Below, in pieces: positions 8,741-20,879 of a DNA stretch of 64,000 bases (positions are counted from its first letter, which is position 1; every line of letters starts with the position of its first letter). Location of the stretch: NCBI RefSeq assembly GCF_000716535.1, contig NZ_JNWV01000017.1:116269-180268 (forward strand), read 5' to 3'. The notes beneath the pieces were generated by a model that saw only the letters and a list, made by a program, of their open reading frames with translations, made no database searches and was not told where the DNA came from. The position numbers and the translations under genes are program-made. The DNA is from Streptomyces flaveolus. GTDB taxonomy: Bacteria; Actinomycetota; Actinomycetes; Streptomycetales; Streptomycetaceae.

Positions 8741-9526
8741 TTGTCCTCAGCACCGCCACCCCGAAGCGATGGACCGAACCCGGCGCCTGACTCAGGGGCT
8801 GGCTCGGGACCAGGCCCCTCATCACCCCCACTGCGACAGTCCCGCCTGCGTCGGTTACGGAACTGGTTCAGCGGCCTGAGTGAAACCGGCAAAGTCGGCA
8901 TCCTCAGCGCAGTCCTCACAACTGTCGGCGGTGGAGTCTTCGGCTTGATCATCGCCGTGATTCCCCTACTGACCGACGGTGGCAACGACGACAAGCCGCA
9001 AGCCATGCCCCGGCCATCGGTGCAGGCCTCCAAGACGCCAGGCAAGACCGTGCCACCAGCGACCGCTACTCCGCCGACCAACCAGCCCACTGAGTCCGGT
9101 TCGTCGGACGTCCCGGCACCAAGCGTGAGTTCGAGCTCTGACTCGAAAGCGATCCAGTACACAGGGCCTGTGCGTATCGCGAACGCGGGACCGGACCTCG
9201 ACGTCGTCCCTCCGAAAATCGGCCTGGGTGACCCTGACCCGGACGTTGTCATCGCCCCGTTCGACCCGTCCCACATAGACGCCTACAGCGTGGTGAACGA
9301 GCCCCGACTGGCGCTCTGGACAGGCTCGGCGATGCCCAACAGGCGGGACTGTTCCGACCTCCTCTCCACCCAAGGGGGGACGAGAGTGGAGGTGAAGAAG
9401 GGAACGGTGGTCTGCGTCCGGACTGATGCCGGGCGCATCGCCGTGCTGACGGTCACGTCGACGAGCGATGACTCCGACACCGGTGACAGGGCACAGGCGA
9501 CGGTGTGGTCTGAGGTCTCCGACTAG
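8741..9526 (+). CDS. Membrane-anchored protein of unknown function
   Basis: About 261 aa. A proline- and serine-rich cytoplasmic N-terminus is followed by one transmembrane helix (around residues 50-76, GILSAVLTTVGGGVFGLIIA), then a long Pro/Ser/Thr linker and a C-terminal extracytoplasmic domain. The last 65 residues contain two cysteines (RRDCSDLLS and GTVVCVRTD) and resemble a small beta domain common in uncharacterised streptomycete surface proteins. A TTG at 8741 sits behind GGGAGG; an in-frame ATG at 8729 has no ribosome site and overlaps that motif. No function is recognised. It is monocistronic and ends at a hairpin. Confidence 0.7.
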   Translation: MSSAPPPRSDGPNPAPDSGAGSGPGPSSPPLRQSRLRRLRNWFSGLSETGKVGILSAVLTTVGGGVFGLIIAVIPLLTDGGNDDKPQAMPRPSVQASKTPGKTVPPATATPPTNQPTESGSSDVPAPSVSSSSDSKAIQYTGPVRIANAGPDLDVVPPKIGLGDPDPDVVIAPFDPSHIDAYSVVNEPRLALWTGSAMPNRRDCSDLLSTQGGTRVEVKKGTVVCVRTDAGRIAVLTVTSTSDDSDTGDRAQATVWSEVSD

Positions 9527-9560
9527 AAACCCTGCCGCCCGACGCCCCTATCCGAGTGCT

Positions 9561-9599
9561 GAGGCCCCGCCCCGCGCTGCTGCGCCGGCGCGGGGCCTC
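9561..9599 (+). terminator. Hairpin terminator after membrane protein gene
   Basis: A GAGGCCCCG arm pairs with CGGGGCCTC, with a GC-rich imperfect inner stem, 35 bp after the stop codon at 9526. There is no T-run, as is usual in Streptomyces. Confidence 0.6.
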
Positions 9600-9755
9600 A
9601 CACGCGTATCCGCGGGGGAGCGGATGCTCCTCCACGCGCTGCCGTGTCCAACGCCCGAGCCGCTGCACGGCCCGGGGCTGCCGATGTCGTCCTGATTCCT
9701 GTCAGCCATCTCCTGCTTGAACTCCGTGAGGTCCGCGTAGGACTTGTCCGGGCGA

Positions 9756-10200
9756 TCACGTGCGGAGCCAGATGGTGAGGGCTGCGACGGTTGCGGTGCC
9801 GAAGTAGACGTGGCCGTGCTTGTCGTAGCGGGTGGCGACGGCCCGGGACTGTTTCAGGCGGTTGATCGCCCACTCGACGGTGTTGCGCCTCTTGTACCGG
9901 TCCTCGCCGAAGCCGGCCGGCCGTCCGCCTCGTGAGTCTTCGCACAGGCGGGCGGCCTGGCTGTCGGTCTTCTCCGGGTTGGTGTGGTGGATTCCCCGCG
10001 CACGCAGGTACTCGCGGATTGGGACCTTTGCCGTAGGCCTTGTCGGCTGCGAGGCATCTGCCGCGACCTGGACCTGACGGAGTAGACGTTCCCAGATTCC
10101 GTCGGCCGACCACGGGCGGTGACGTTCGTGGACGGTCTTCCACGGCCCGAACCTGCGGGGCAGGTCACGCCACCGCACTCCGGTTCCGCCACCTGACACA
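9756..10200 (-). pseudogene. IS5-family transposase, internally deleted and frameshifted
   Basis: The minus strand encodes pieces of an IS5-type DDE transposase: VRWRDLPRRFGPWKTVHERH near the N-terminus, then ADKAYGKGPNP in a second frame, then a C-terminal part with RYKRRNTVEWAINRLKQSRA and TRYDKHGHVYFGTATVAAL. The middle of the catalytic domain is deleted and at least one frameshift separates ADKAYG from the C-terminus. No terminal repeats were recognised. Confidence 0.85.
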
Positions 10201-10227
10201 ACTCCCGTTGCGCACAAACCCTGATCC

Positions 10228-10701
10228 CTACTCCGTGACGAAGGGCGCATATCCAACCGGGACCTCACTCACCTGAAGGTCCGAGAAGAGCAAGGTCACG
10301 TTGTGCGCGTTGGTTTCCATGCGTACCTCGTGAATGTCGATCCCGAGGGCCTTCGACCAGCGGCGGGTCGCCTCGGACTCAGGAAGAAGTTTGGCTCCCG
10401 GGTACAGGGCGTGCCACTTCACCCCCCAGACGTATCCGTCGAGGTCAACACCGGTTTCGTAGTCGATGAGCCGGTCGTCCAAGGAGATCCGCCAGGTCTC
10501 CGCCGGCACTGACGTCTCACACCGGGCCTCAACGCAGTACCGGAAGAGATACCGCAGGTGGCCCGGCGCGATGCCGGTACGCGGATCAGCCGTCGCGTAG
10601 ACGATGACCTCGTAGTCGCGCATGTAGTTGGTGTATCCGTGGTGCACAACATCGTGATCGAAGGCCTCGTCCAGCATCTGCTCAAGTAGGGCGGTATCCA
10701 T
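10228..10701 (-). CDS. YxiG-like domain protein, function unknown
   Basis: The 157-aa soluble protein resembles the YxiG-like family of small actinobacterial proteins. Characteristic stretches are GYTNYMRDYEVIVY, ADPRTGI, LRYLFRYCVEA, DLDGYVWGVKW, and a C-terminal HNVTLLFSDLQVSEV ending in GYAPFV. There is no signal peptide or membrane helix. Related proteins often lie as orphans near toxin or immunity loci in other bacteria, but no toxin partner is visible here. It is flanked by IS debris on one side and a carbohydrate-enzyme relic on the other. Confidence 0.75.
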   Translation of the reverse strand: MDTALLEQMLDEAFDHDVVHHGYTNYMRDYEVIVYATADPRTGIAPGHLRYLFRYCVEARCETSVPAETWRISLDDRLIDYETGVDLDGYVWGVKWHALYPGAKLLPESEATRRWSKALGIDIHEVRMETNAHNVTLLFSDLQVSEVPVGYAPFVTE

Positions 10702-10715
10702 GACGCCCTTCTATC

Positions 10716-11087
10716 TCACTCGGCAAGACCCTTGATAGCGAGATTCACGGATGCTGGGCGCCGCTGCCTCAGAGATCGTCCGGACAACTCCTGATACTGC
10801 GACGGGTGTTCACGTCGGACGTGGTTCTGGGGGCGGCCGATTGGCCGCGGCGCCCGTAACCGGGCCATGCCCTGCGCGTCGTCGCTGCTGTCGGCGGTGG
10901 AGTCGCCCGCGGCCTCGGCGGTGGACGCCCCAGAGACGTCCAGCGCCTTGCCGTTGTTGCGATTGGTCAGGACGTACCAGGCGTTGGTGTTCACCGTCGC
11001 CGCCTCGGCGGGCGCCGGATGCACCCCCGCGAGCATGCCGGTCCCGAGGGTCGCCGGCACCACGGCGGCGACCCTCGGGACCATCAA
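10716..11087 (-). pseudogene. Relic of a secreted ricin-B-type (CBM13) protein
   Basis: A minus-strand frame starts with a signal peptide (RVAAVVPATLGTGMLAG...APAEA) and then ATVNTNAWYVLTNRNNGKAL, DVSGASTAEAAG, the beginning of a ricin-type beta-trefoil domain as found at the N-terminus of streptomycete glycosidases. After about 70 residues the sequence loses any resemblance to the family and no catalytic domain follows. It lies directly downstream of the CBM13-bearing xylanase, so this locus once held another lectin-type carbohydrate-active gene. Confidence 0.6.
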
Positions 11088-11165
11088 CGATGTCCTGCCG
11101 GAGGGGCGGGAGGAGCCGCACCGTAGGCCCTCATCGCCTCACCCTTTTGTCTGTGGCGGGTCCTC

Positions 11166-12710
<1,545 letters not shown>

Positions 12711-12816
12711 TCACCGGACACCGCGGTCACGGGACCAGGACGATCCCGACCGGGACGCGCCGCACCCGGCCGGCCGTCGGGTGCCGTACGGCCGGCGGAG
12801 GTGTCTCGACACAGGC

Positions 12817-12830
12817 ATGGAGTACTCCAT
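12817..12830. promoter_or_regulatory. Perfect 14-bp palindrome ATGGAGTACTCCAT
   Basis: A perfect dyad about 220 bp upstream of the xylanase start, in the long control region. It is a plausible operator for an unknown regulator; it does not match the CebR consensus. Confidence 0.4.
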
Positions 12831-13115
12831 CGCGGCTCAGCCGGGGGACCGTCACCCTGCGTCGCGTATCTCTCCAACTGTGCGAAGAGCCAGGATGCGC
12901 TGGTGCGAACCTCACCGGAACGAAACGGGGTGGCGCAGGTGCTGTGGAGCGCGGATCTGTCGTGCGGCTGGTCGTGGATCTGTCGTGCAGCACTGACTGC
13001 CCAGGCCGATACGGCTCGATATCTCGAACTGGGGCTGGTTTCTCAGACAGGGATGATTGAGGTGGTGACCATGGATCGTCAATACTCCCCGCGGAAGAAA
13101 TTTCCGATCGGCATA

Positions 13116-13126
13116 CGAAACTTTCG
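13116..13126. promoter_or_regulatory. CGAAACTTTCG palindrome, xylanase-type operator candidate
   Basis: A perfect 11-bp dyad (CGAAA-C-TTTCG) lies mid-way between the divergent xylanase and arabinofuranosidase genes. A related GAAATTTC dyad is 20 bp to its left (13,097-13,104). GAAA-n-TTTC palindromes have been linked to xylanase gene control in Streptomyces (from memory, not checked). Confidence 0.5.
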
Positions 13127-13545
13127 GAATTCCATCAGTCGGGTGGCTAGCCTTGGTGCTGCCGTCGGCGGACGCCGGAGGGGAGCTGTGGTGGCGTGCG
13201 GGGAGTCCGGTGTGCCACGGACGTTGGGGCAGGGTCGACCGGGTGTCGGCACCGTCCGCACATCGCTTCCTTACGGGGTCAAGTGCCGTACAGGCCAACC
13301 ATTTGACGGTGTGACGTATGCCGTTCGACGCATGGGGGTCCGAACAATTTCGGTGTGAATGGCGATCCATGCGAGAGGTATTGACGCCGTTCACCTGTTC
13401 TCTATCATTCGGGTTGCTCGACACTTCGATCCCTGTTCGACATGACGAACAAATCGAACCGCCCCCTCTCACGTCAGGGTCATTCAGGGTGGCGCTACCT
13501 GAAGTCGGAGTCGCAAGGGGGCCGTACCGCACGCATATGTCATGA

Positions 13546-15096
<1,551 letters not shown>

Positions 15097-15427
15097 ACCG
15101 GTCTGTGCACCCCGTCGGCGGCCGGCCCCACCCAGTTCGGGCCGGCCGTCGTCCCTGGCGTCACTTCGGTGATCACCGGACCGCGCACCATGAAGCAGCC
15201 GAAGCTGCGGGTCGACCAGCGGCGGCGATGACGCAAGCGGGATCGGCGGGTCACGGCCGGTCGATTCGCATCCCGGGTTCACGGCGACGGTACGCCGAAC
15301 AGGGCCGGCAAGGCACAGGCGCGATGCTCGCGTGTCGAAAGCGGTGCGGCGCGGAAGGTGGGCCGTGAGGTGGGCCGCCAGTTGCGCGACTTCCCGGACT
15401 GTGAGGCCGGGGTGATCTGGTGGACCG

Positions 15428-15871
15428 GTGCTGCTTGCGTGCGAGGTCTGCGTGGAGATCGTCCAGGACAGGAGCGCAGCCCAGCAGCGCGAGCAGCGCA
15501 ACTCCGAGGGCCTGTGCCCCGAGCACGGCAGCCGCCTCGGTCCATCGGGGCTGTGCGCGACCTGCGAGCTGGACGACGCAGCAGCCAGGCCGGCCCCGAC
15601 CGTGGTGCACCAGCGGGCACCGGACGGCCGTCGCGCAGCTCCTACGGCGACTGCGGCGCGGATCCTGCTGACCGGCCGGACCCTCGGGGACGGCCTGTGC
15701 AGGCTGTGCCGCGAGGAAGCCGCCGCCTTGGCCGCCGACCATGCACCGCCGACCTCCGGCGTGACCGCAGACCGGGTCTGTACAGGCCGGGACGGGCGCG
15801 TTCCATGCAGCCGTGCGCCTCTGGCGAGTCGCAGCGTGTGCGCCCACCACCGGGTCCAGGAGGACGCCTGA
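15428..15871 (+). CDS. Cysteine-rich small protein, putative zinc-binding, unknown
   Basis: A 147-aa protein beginning at GTG. It contains repeated Cys pairs suited to zinc binding: CEVCV at the start, LCPEHGSRLGPSGLCATCEL, DGLCRLCREE, and a C-terminal VCxxRxxxVPCS...SVCAHH. The pattern suggests two or three small zinc ribbons, but no named family is recognised. Its stop codon overlaps the ATG of the next frame by one base (TGATG). The start is uncertain because upstream sequence in a neighbouring frame is also protein-like. Confidence 0.45.
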   Translation: MLLACEVCVEIVQDRSAAQQREQRNSEGLCPEHGSRLGPSGLCATCELDDAAARPAPTVVHQRAPDGRRAAPTATAARILLTGRTLGDGLCRLCREEAAALAADHAPPTSGVTADRVCTGRDGRVPCSRAPLASRSVCAHHRVQEDA

Positions 15872-16284
15872 TGCCCAGGAACAGCAGCCCAGTGGCGTCG
15901 ATCTGGCCCGAATCGCCCTCGGGCCGCAAAGGAGGCAACGCAATAACGGCGGCCGCCGACGAAGGGGCCGCCCAGGAGCGGGCCACCCATGAGGCGGCCG
16001 GCCGCACGATCGTGCGCGGCCGGCGCGTCCTCGTGCCCGGCTCGATGCACCTGCCCGAGCCGGACGATGTCGACCACCCCGGCCGGCGCTGGGAGCAGGC
16101 GGCGGAGGCGCGGAAGGTCGGCGGAGGGCGGGGTCGTCGGGGCACTGCCGTCTGCCGTGGAGGTGCTGTCGCGTCCCGCCGATGCGGAGACGGTCGATCT
16201 GCAGGTCCGGCCGGTGTCGGATGTGCTGGCGATCTTCCGTCCGATGTCAGCCGAAGAGATCGAATTCGACGTCGACCTACGTGA
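15871..16284 (+). CDS. Hypothetical protein coupled to Cys-rich gene, possibly frameshifted
   Basis: This frame begins at an ATG overlapping the preceding stop. The first 80 residues look protein-like and charged (AGRTIVRGRRVLVPGSMHLP, EPDDVDHPGRRWEQAAE). After about residue 85 it becomes Gly/Arg-rich and overlaps the next, better-supported frame. Either the gene ends early through a frameshift or the C-terminus is not real. No family is recognised. Confidence 0.25.
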   Translation: MPRNSSPVASIWPESPSGRKGGNAITAAADEGAAQERATHEAAGRTIVRGRRVLVPGSMHLPEPDDVDHPGRRWEQAAEARKVGGGRGRRGTAVCRGGAVASRRCGDGRSAGPAGVGCAGDLPSDVSRRDRIRRRPT

Positions 16285-16477
16285 GCTGCAGGGCCAGGCC
16301 GGAGTGGACACTCTGTGCGGCTTCCTTTGCGCGATCGGCCGTCGGCTGGGCAAACCAGTGGTCATGACGGCGGAGGGCGACTACGGCGATCCGGTGCTCG
16401 GTTTCGATCCCGCAGCCGACCGTGTGGTGCTGCTAGCGGAGCCTCAGCTGATCGCACTCGTCGGCCGAGACTCGTAG
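16157..16477 (+). CDS. Small conserved-type hypothetical protein
   Basis: A 106-aa acidic protein from a GTG. It shows a coherent fold-like pattern: VDLQVRPVSDVLAIFRPMSA, then EIEFDVDLRELQGQAGVDTL, then FLCAIGRRLGKPVVMTAEGD and LGFDPAADRVVLL. It resembles streptomycete proteins of unknown function with the motif GRRLxKPVVM and a terminal FDPAADRV. It overlaps the preceding weak frame, which is one reason to doubt that one. No catalytic motif, signal or membrane segment is seen. Confidence 0.45.
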   Translation: MEVLSRPADAETVDLQVRPVSDVLAIFRPMSAEEIEFDVDLRELQGQAGVDTLCGFLCAIGRRLGKPVVMTAEGDYGDPVLGFDPAADRVVLLAEPQLIALVGRDS

Positions 16478-16892
16478 AAGGTGCCATCGCGGAGCAGGCG
16501 CCTGTACATGAGGGGATCATCCTGGCAGGTGCCGGGATGATCCCCCGCCCCCCAGGACGTCCTCTTCGACGACATGGTCCACCAGACCGCTGCCGGCACT
16601 GTCGTGCCCATCCAGGCAGCCAGGATCACCGCGAGCGGAAGCCGCAGCGCAAGGTATGGTGGCACGCTGCGGCAACTGCGCAGGCAGGGGTGACGCGTTC
16701 CGTCCCCGCAACGTGCGCCGACACTCCCACCTGCGTCCTGGAGGCCAAAGCGGCCGCGCCGGGAACAGCCGGTCCGGCCGGCACGGTTGCATCGACCGAG
16801 AGACCGGCGCCGCACCAGGATCCGGGCCCCGAGATCGCGGTACACCCGCCGCGTACTCAGACCAAGACGTATTTCCGCAGGAGGATCGCTTC
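16478..16892. other. Intergenic region without recognised gene
   Basis: No supported gene in these 415 bp. An AGGAGG ribosome site is visible just before the PIG-L start at 16,893. Confidence 0.5.
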
Positions 16893-17726
16893 ATGACCGA
16901 CCGGCCCTTGACGCTCATGGCAGTGCACGCCCACCCCGACGACGAGGCCACCGGCACCGGAGGGGTCCTCGCGCGATACGCGGCGGAAGGCATCCGCACG
17001 GTTCTCGTGACGTGTACCGACGGCGGTTGCGGTGACGGACCGGGAGGTGTCAAGCCGGGCGATCCCGGGCACGATCCCGCGGCGGTCGCCTTGATGCGCC
17101 GTCAAGAACTCGAAGCGAGCTGTGCCGTCCTGAAGGTCAGCGACCTGGAGACGTTGGACTATGCCGACTCCGGGATGATGGGCTGGCCGAGCAACGACGC
17201 CCCCGGGTCCTTCTGGCAGACCCCCGTACAGGAAGGCGCGGCCCGGCTCGCGGAACTCATGCGGCACTACCGACCTGATGTGGTCGTCACCTACGACGAG
17301 AACGGCTTCTACGGCCACCCCGACCACATCCAGGCCCACCGCATCACGATGGCGGCGCTGGAGATGACCGAGCTGACACCGAAGGTGTACTGGACGACGA
17401 TGCCTCGTTCGATGATGCAGCGGTTCGGCGAGATCATGCGCGAGTTCCACGCGGACATGCCCGAGCCGGATCCTGCCGAGGCCGCCGCGATGGCCGAGAT
17501 CGGCCTCCCCGACGACGAGATCACCACGTGGGTGGACGCGACCGGGTTCAGCGGTCAGAAGTTCGACGCGTTGGCCGCGCACGCCAGTCAGGGCGAGAAC
17601 ATCTTCTTCCTCAAGATGGGCAAGGAGAGGTTCGGTGAGCTGATGGGCATGGAGACCTTCCTACGTGTCCAGGACGCCACCGGCGCGGCCACACCCGAGA
17701 ACGATCTCTTCGCCGGACTGCGCTGA
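16893..17726 (+). CDS. PIG-L family deacetylase (LmbE/Mca/MshB-like)
   Basis: The 277-aa protein carries the zinc-binding AHPDDEATGTGG motif near residue 10, a YDENGFYGHPDHIQAH motif near residue 135 with the distal His, and an Asp-rich loop. These define zinc-dependent N-acetylglucosamine deacetylases such as MshB and the mycothiol S-conjugate amidase Mca. The FYGHPDH signature and overall length fit the mycothiol-related branch, but a natural-product deacetylase is also possible. The ATG at 16,893 follows GGAGG with ideal spacing. It is monocistronic. Confidence 0.88.
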   Translation: MTDRPLTLMAVHAHPDDEATGTGGVLARYAAEGIRTVLVTCTDGGCGDGPGGVKPGDPGHDPAAVALMRRQELEASCAVLKVSDLETLDYADSGMMGWPSNDAPGSFWQTPVQEGAARLAELMRHYRPDVVVTYDENGFYGHPDHIQAHRITMAALEMTELTPKVYWTTMPRSMMQRFGEIMREFHADMPEPDPAEAAAMAEIGLPDDEITTWVDATGFSGQKFDALAAHASQGENIFFLKMGKERFGELMGMETFLRVQDATGAATPENDLFAGLR

Positions 17727-17879
17727 TCCGCCCGTCCGACTGGACGGGACAGCGCATCGACTGCACGGCGCGCGATCGAGCGGGTCACACACCGGCAAGC
17801 CTGTCCACGCGGGTTCCGCTTCGGCCGCCCGCGTCCGGGCCTCGCCGGCGGCGTCGACGCGTGCGCGACTTCCGGCCGA

Positions 17880-18050
17880 CACCGCGCTGCGGAGGTCGAC
17901 CGGGAGCTGCCGGACCTGTCGCAGATAGGCACGCGTGGCGACTGTCCGCAGCCATGCCCGAGGTGTCGTGATCTGCGACCACTTGGGAAAGCCTTCGACG
18001 AACGCAGCGTGTGCGGCTTCCGACGCCTCGTGACGAGAGGCGCCCAGGCG
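17880..18050 (-). pseudogene. Relic of an ECF sigma factor (region 2)
   Basis: About 57 residues on the minus strand resemble sigma-70 region 2: EASEAAHAAFVEGFPKWSQI then TTPRAWLRTVATRAYLRQV and RQLPVDL. Streptomyces ECF factors carry the same pattern (region 2.2-2.4 followed by R-x-W-L-x-T-V-A). Nothing recognisable of region 4 follows and no start codon context precedes it. It is therefore a fragment of a lost sigma gene. Confidence 0.6.
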
Positions 18051-18336
18051 CATTTGTCCGAACGTTGAGTGACGGTCACACCGGCCCGCTGAACCCCGGC
18101 CCGGCCGCTCGATGCCGACGAGCGCGGGAAAGACGGTGCCACCGCCCGACGCGGCCGTGCAGCGTCGCCCACGCCACGAGGACGCCTCGGACAGGCCCTG
18201 CGGTTCGAAGGGCAATTGGACCGCCTGGCGGGATCGGATTGTTCACGAGTTCCGACGGCGCCCGGTGGCACACAGGACGCACCCTCGGAGACCGGGAGAG
18301 TACCCGGGACACGCCTCGTTCCCTGCGAGACTGAGG

Positions 18337-18837
18337 ATGCCAAGCCGTGAACAGCAAGAAAGACATACCGTGGACGAGGTACAAGAAGGTCTCTGCTTCG
18401 CAGGTTCCGCCGTGGTGACCGTGTTCGTCATCGGCGCGGGCAACGAACCGCTGCCGCCGGAGACGTTCCACCTTGCCGGACTCGCACCCGACGAGGTGCA
18501 CCCTTACAAGCTGCAGGAGCAGCCGGCAGCGATCGCGCCGCTCGGCCTCATGTCGTACGACCTCACCTTCCACGACACCTCGCTCGCCCTGTCCACCTAT
18601 ACGTGCGAGGCGCTGCGCCGCCTGTGCGCGGACGGCCGAGCCGTGGCCTGGGCAGGCTTCGAGGGGTCGTTCCACTACGACCACCTCCTCACCGAAGACA
18701 TTGCCTCCTCGGTCTACGGATACTGTGCGAGCGGCGCCGAGCCCGTCGTCGCACGGGACTTCGCCACCCTGCGCAGCGCAGCCTGGAGGCAGCGGATAGC
18801 CGAAACCCGCGCGACCCTGCAGGAACTGCTGCGTTGA
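18337..18837 (+). CDS. Hypothetical protein
   Basis: A 166-aa protein. An in-frame GTG at 18,370 is an alternative start; both have weak ribosome sites. The sequence has alternating beta and alpha character with VVTVFVIGAGNEPLPPETFH, then LGLMSYDLTFHDTSLALSTY, EALRRLCADGRAVAWAGFEG, and a C-terminal helix RQRIAETRATLQELL. No signal peptide or membrane helix is present and no family was recognised. It stands alone between a sigma relic and a long gene-poor stretch. Confidence 0.45.
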   Translation: MPSREQQERHTVDEVQEGLCFAGSAVVTVFVIGAGNEPLPPETFHLAGLAPDEVHPYKLQEQPAAIAPLGLMSYDLTFHDTSLALSTYTCEALRRLCADGRAVAWAGFEGSFHYDHLLTEDIASSVYGYCASGAEPVVARDFATLRSAAWRQRIAETRATLQELLR

Positions 18838-19589
18838 CTTTGAGCCACCGACTCCGGAAGTCCCACACCGTGGTGACCCACGTTCGATGGCACACGCGCT
18901 GAACCTTGAGCGGCAACGGTCGATATCCAGCAACTCCGCGAGAGACGGGTGGCACCGGTGCGTGTCACCCATCGAGTGGATGCGCACCGGATGGACGGTG
19001 GTGCGCACCGCACTGGTGTCCAGCCATCCGCACGGTGGTGCGGTCACCGGTGCAGAGCGACCACGGTCTCCACCACCGCACGGGCTTGTGCCATGTGCTC
19101 ATCGCGTAACGTCTGCACAGCCCGGACGACGTCCGTCGGTACGACTTCTCCCAGGGTGGGGGAGTGGCCGGTCCCTGTTCGCGCCCGTCCACGGAATTGA
19201 TGGGATCCGTCACCGCCGGTGCCGTCGCCGCCGGGAACGGCCGAATCGCAGACCGGCGCCGTCGCAAGGCGGAACGGTGACTGTCGTGTTCCGCAGCCTC
19301 CGAGCAACGTCGAGACACACCGCAACTGACGCGAGGACTCCAGTTCCGCTGCTCACATCGCCTCTGTCTCCTCCGCGAGGATGAAGGTCCAAGTCGGTTC
19401 CACCCGGTGGTGGATGGCGCCCCCCGCTTCGTCTCGGAAGTCGGATCACCGGTCTTCGGCTCGGCACAGCATGCGGGGTACGGCTTCGAAGTGGTGCGAG
19501 CCGGAGGGGTGACCGTGCGGGAACCCGCCCCGCGGCCCGGGTCCAGGCCGACGGGGCGGCGCCCGCCGGGGCGACCGGCAGGCCCGGTT
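18838..19589. other. Gene-poor stretch
   Basis: No supported gene in about 750 bp. A minus-strand frame ending at 19,044 closes with a helical tail (VVRAVQTLRDEHMAQARAVV), which may be the end of a lost gene. Confidence 0.35.
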
Positions 19590-20879
19590 CGGCTCGTTCT
19601 TTGCCGCGGTGGCGGTCCATCTCCCGCCACTCCGGGCGCAGACCAGTGAGGTTGGTCGTCAGGAAGTACACGGTGCCGCAGCCACCAGCACGGGTGCGAG
19701 ACCCGTCCCCGCCACGGCGGCGCCTCCGAGCAGGCCACCCAGTGGAATCCCGGCCCAGGTGAGGGCGTCACCGATACCTCGCGCCCTGCCCACCATCTCC
19801 GGGGGGACGCGTTCGTACGTGACGGCACCGATGATCGGATTGATGAAGCCGCCACCAAGGCCGCCGATGCCTATCACCACCGCCACGACCCACAGCGGCG
19901 CATCCGTCGTGAGGACGAGGAACCGCGGCGCCCCGGTGACGAGCCAGCCGAGGAAGAACACCGGGCGACGCCGCAGTCTGTGGGCCACCGCCGCGGCGAC
20001 GAGACTGCCGACCGTCGCCGTGATGCTGAACGCCGCCAGCACCAGTCCGATCGCGGCAGGACCGTAACCGGACTCCCTGGCCCAGACAGGCACGAGCACG
20101 GCCACATATGCGGCGTCCAGCAGATTCGTGACGCCGAGCATCGCGTAGAGCGCCAGCAGCATCGGCTCCGTGCGCAGGAACGTGAAGCCCTGCCGGAAGC
20201 TGTGCCAGTAACCGCCCTGCGCATCGCGTGGGGCCCTCTCCCGCTTCCTCTCCGACAGGGTGCCGATGTGGCTGTCCCATGCCGCGAGGCAAGGCCACGG
20301 CGATGAGCAGCGAACCCAGCACGAAGCAGGCGGCGTTGACCCCCAACCCGGCCATCGGGCCCACCAGCCCCACCAGAGCGCCCCCGGCGGCTGGCCCGAC
20401 GGTTCCGGCCAAGCGCTCGAACACGCCCTGCAGCCCGGTGGCCCGTTCCAGCGGCACCCGGCTGAGTCCGGCCGCCTCCGGGATCATGACGTCCTTCGCG
20501 AGATCCCCGGGGCTGCGGACCGTGCCGATGACCGCGACCAGGGCCAGCAAGGCCCCGAACGACAGCATGCCTTCGGCGTGCAGCAGGGTAAGCAGCAAGG
20601 CGGCAACCGCGCTGACGACGTCCGCACTCCAGGAGATCCGGCGGGGCCCGACCTGGTCGACCAGTGGCCCGACGAAGGCCTTGACCGCCACATAGGGCCC
20701 CATCTCGCAGAACGCGACCAGACCGGTCTGTGTGGCGTTGCCGGTCGTGACGAGCACGAACCACGGAATGGCGGTGGCCGAGATCCGGGTGCCGCTGTGC
20801 GCGACAGCAGCGCCGCCAGAACCCCGCCGAGCGGCCGTAACCGCGCCCGGCCGGTCGTACCTGCGTACTCGTACCGCAT
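19590..20879 (-). pseudogene. MFS transporter broken by several frameshifts
   Basis: A major facilitator protein of about 410 aa can be rebuilt only by joining several frames. The start MRYEYAGTTGRARLRPL is in one frame. TRISATAIPWFVLVTTGNAT through FVLGSLLIAVALP is in a second, LLALYAMLGVTNLLDAAYVA through GIPLGGLLGGAAVAG in a third, and the C-terminal YFLTTNLTGLRPEWREMDRH in a fourth. The ATG overlaps the stop of an ArsR-type gene (TGATG), so the two formed an operon. Each join looks like a one- or two-base indel, and the amino-acid sequence is otherwise well conserved. That points to recent decay or sequencing error rather than ancient loss. Confidence 0.85.
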
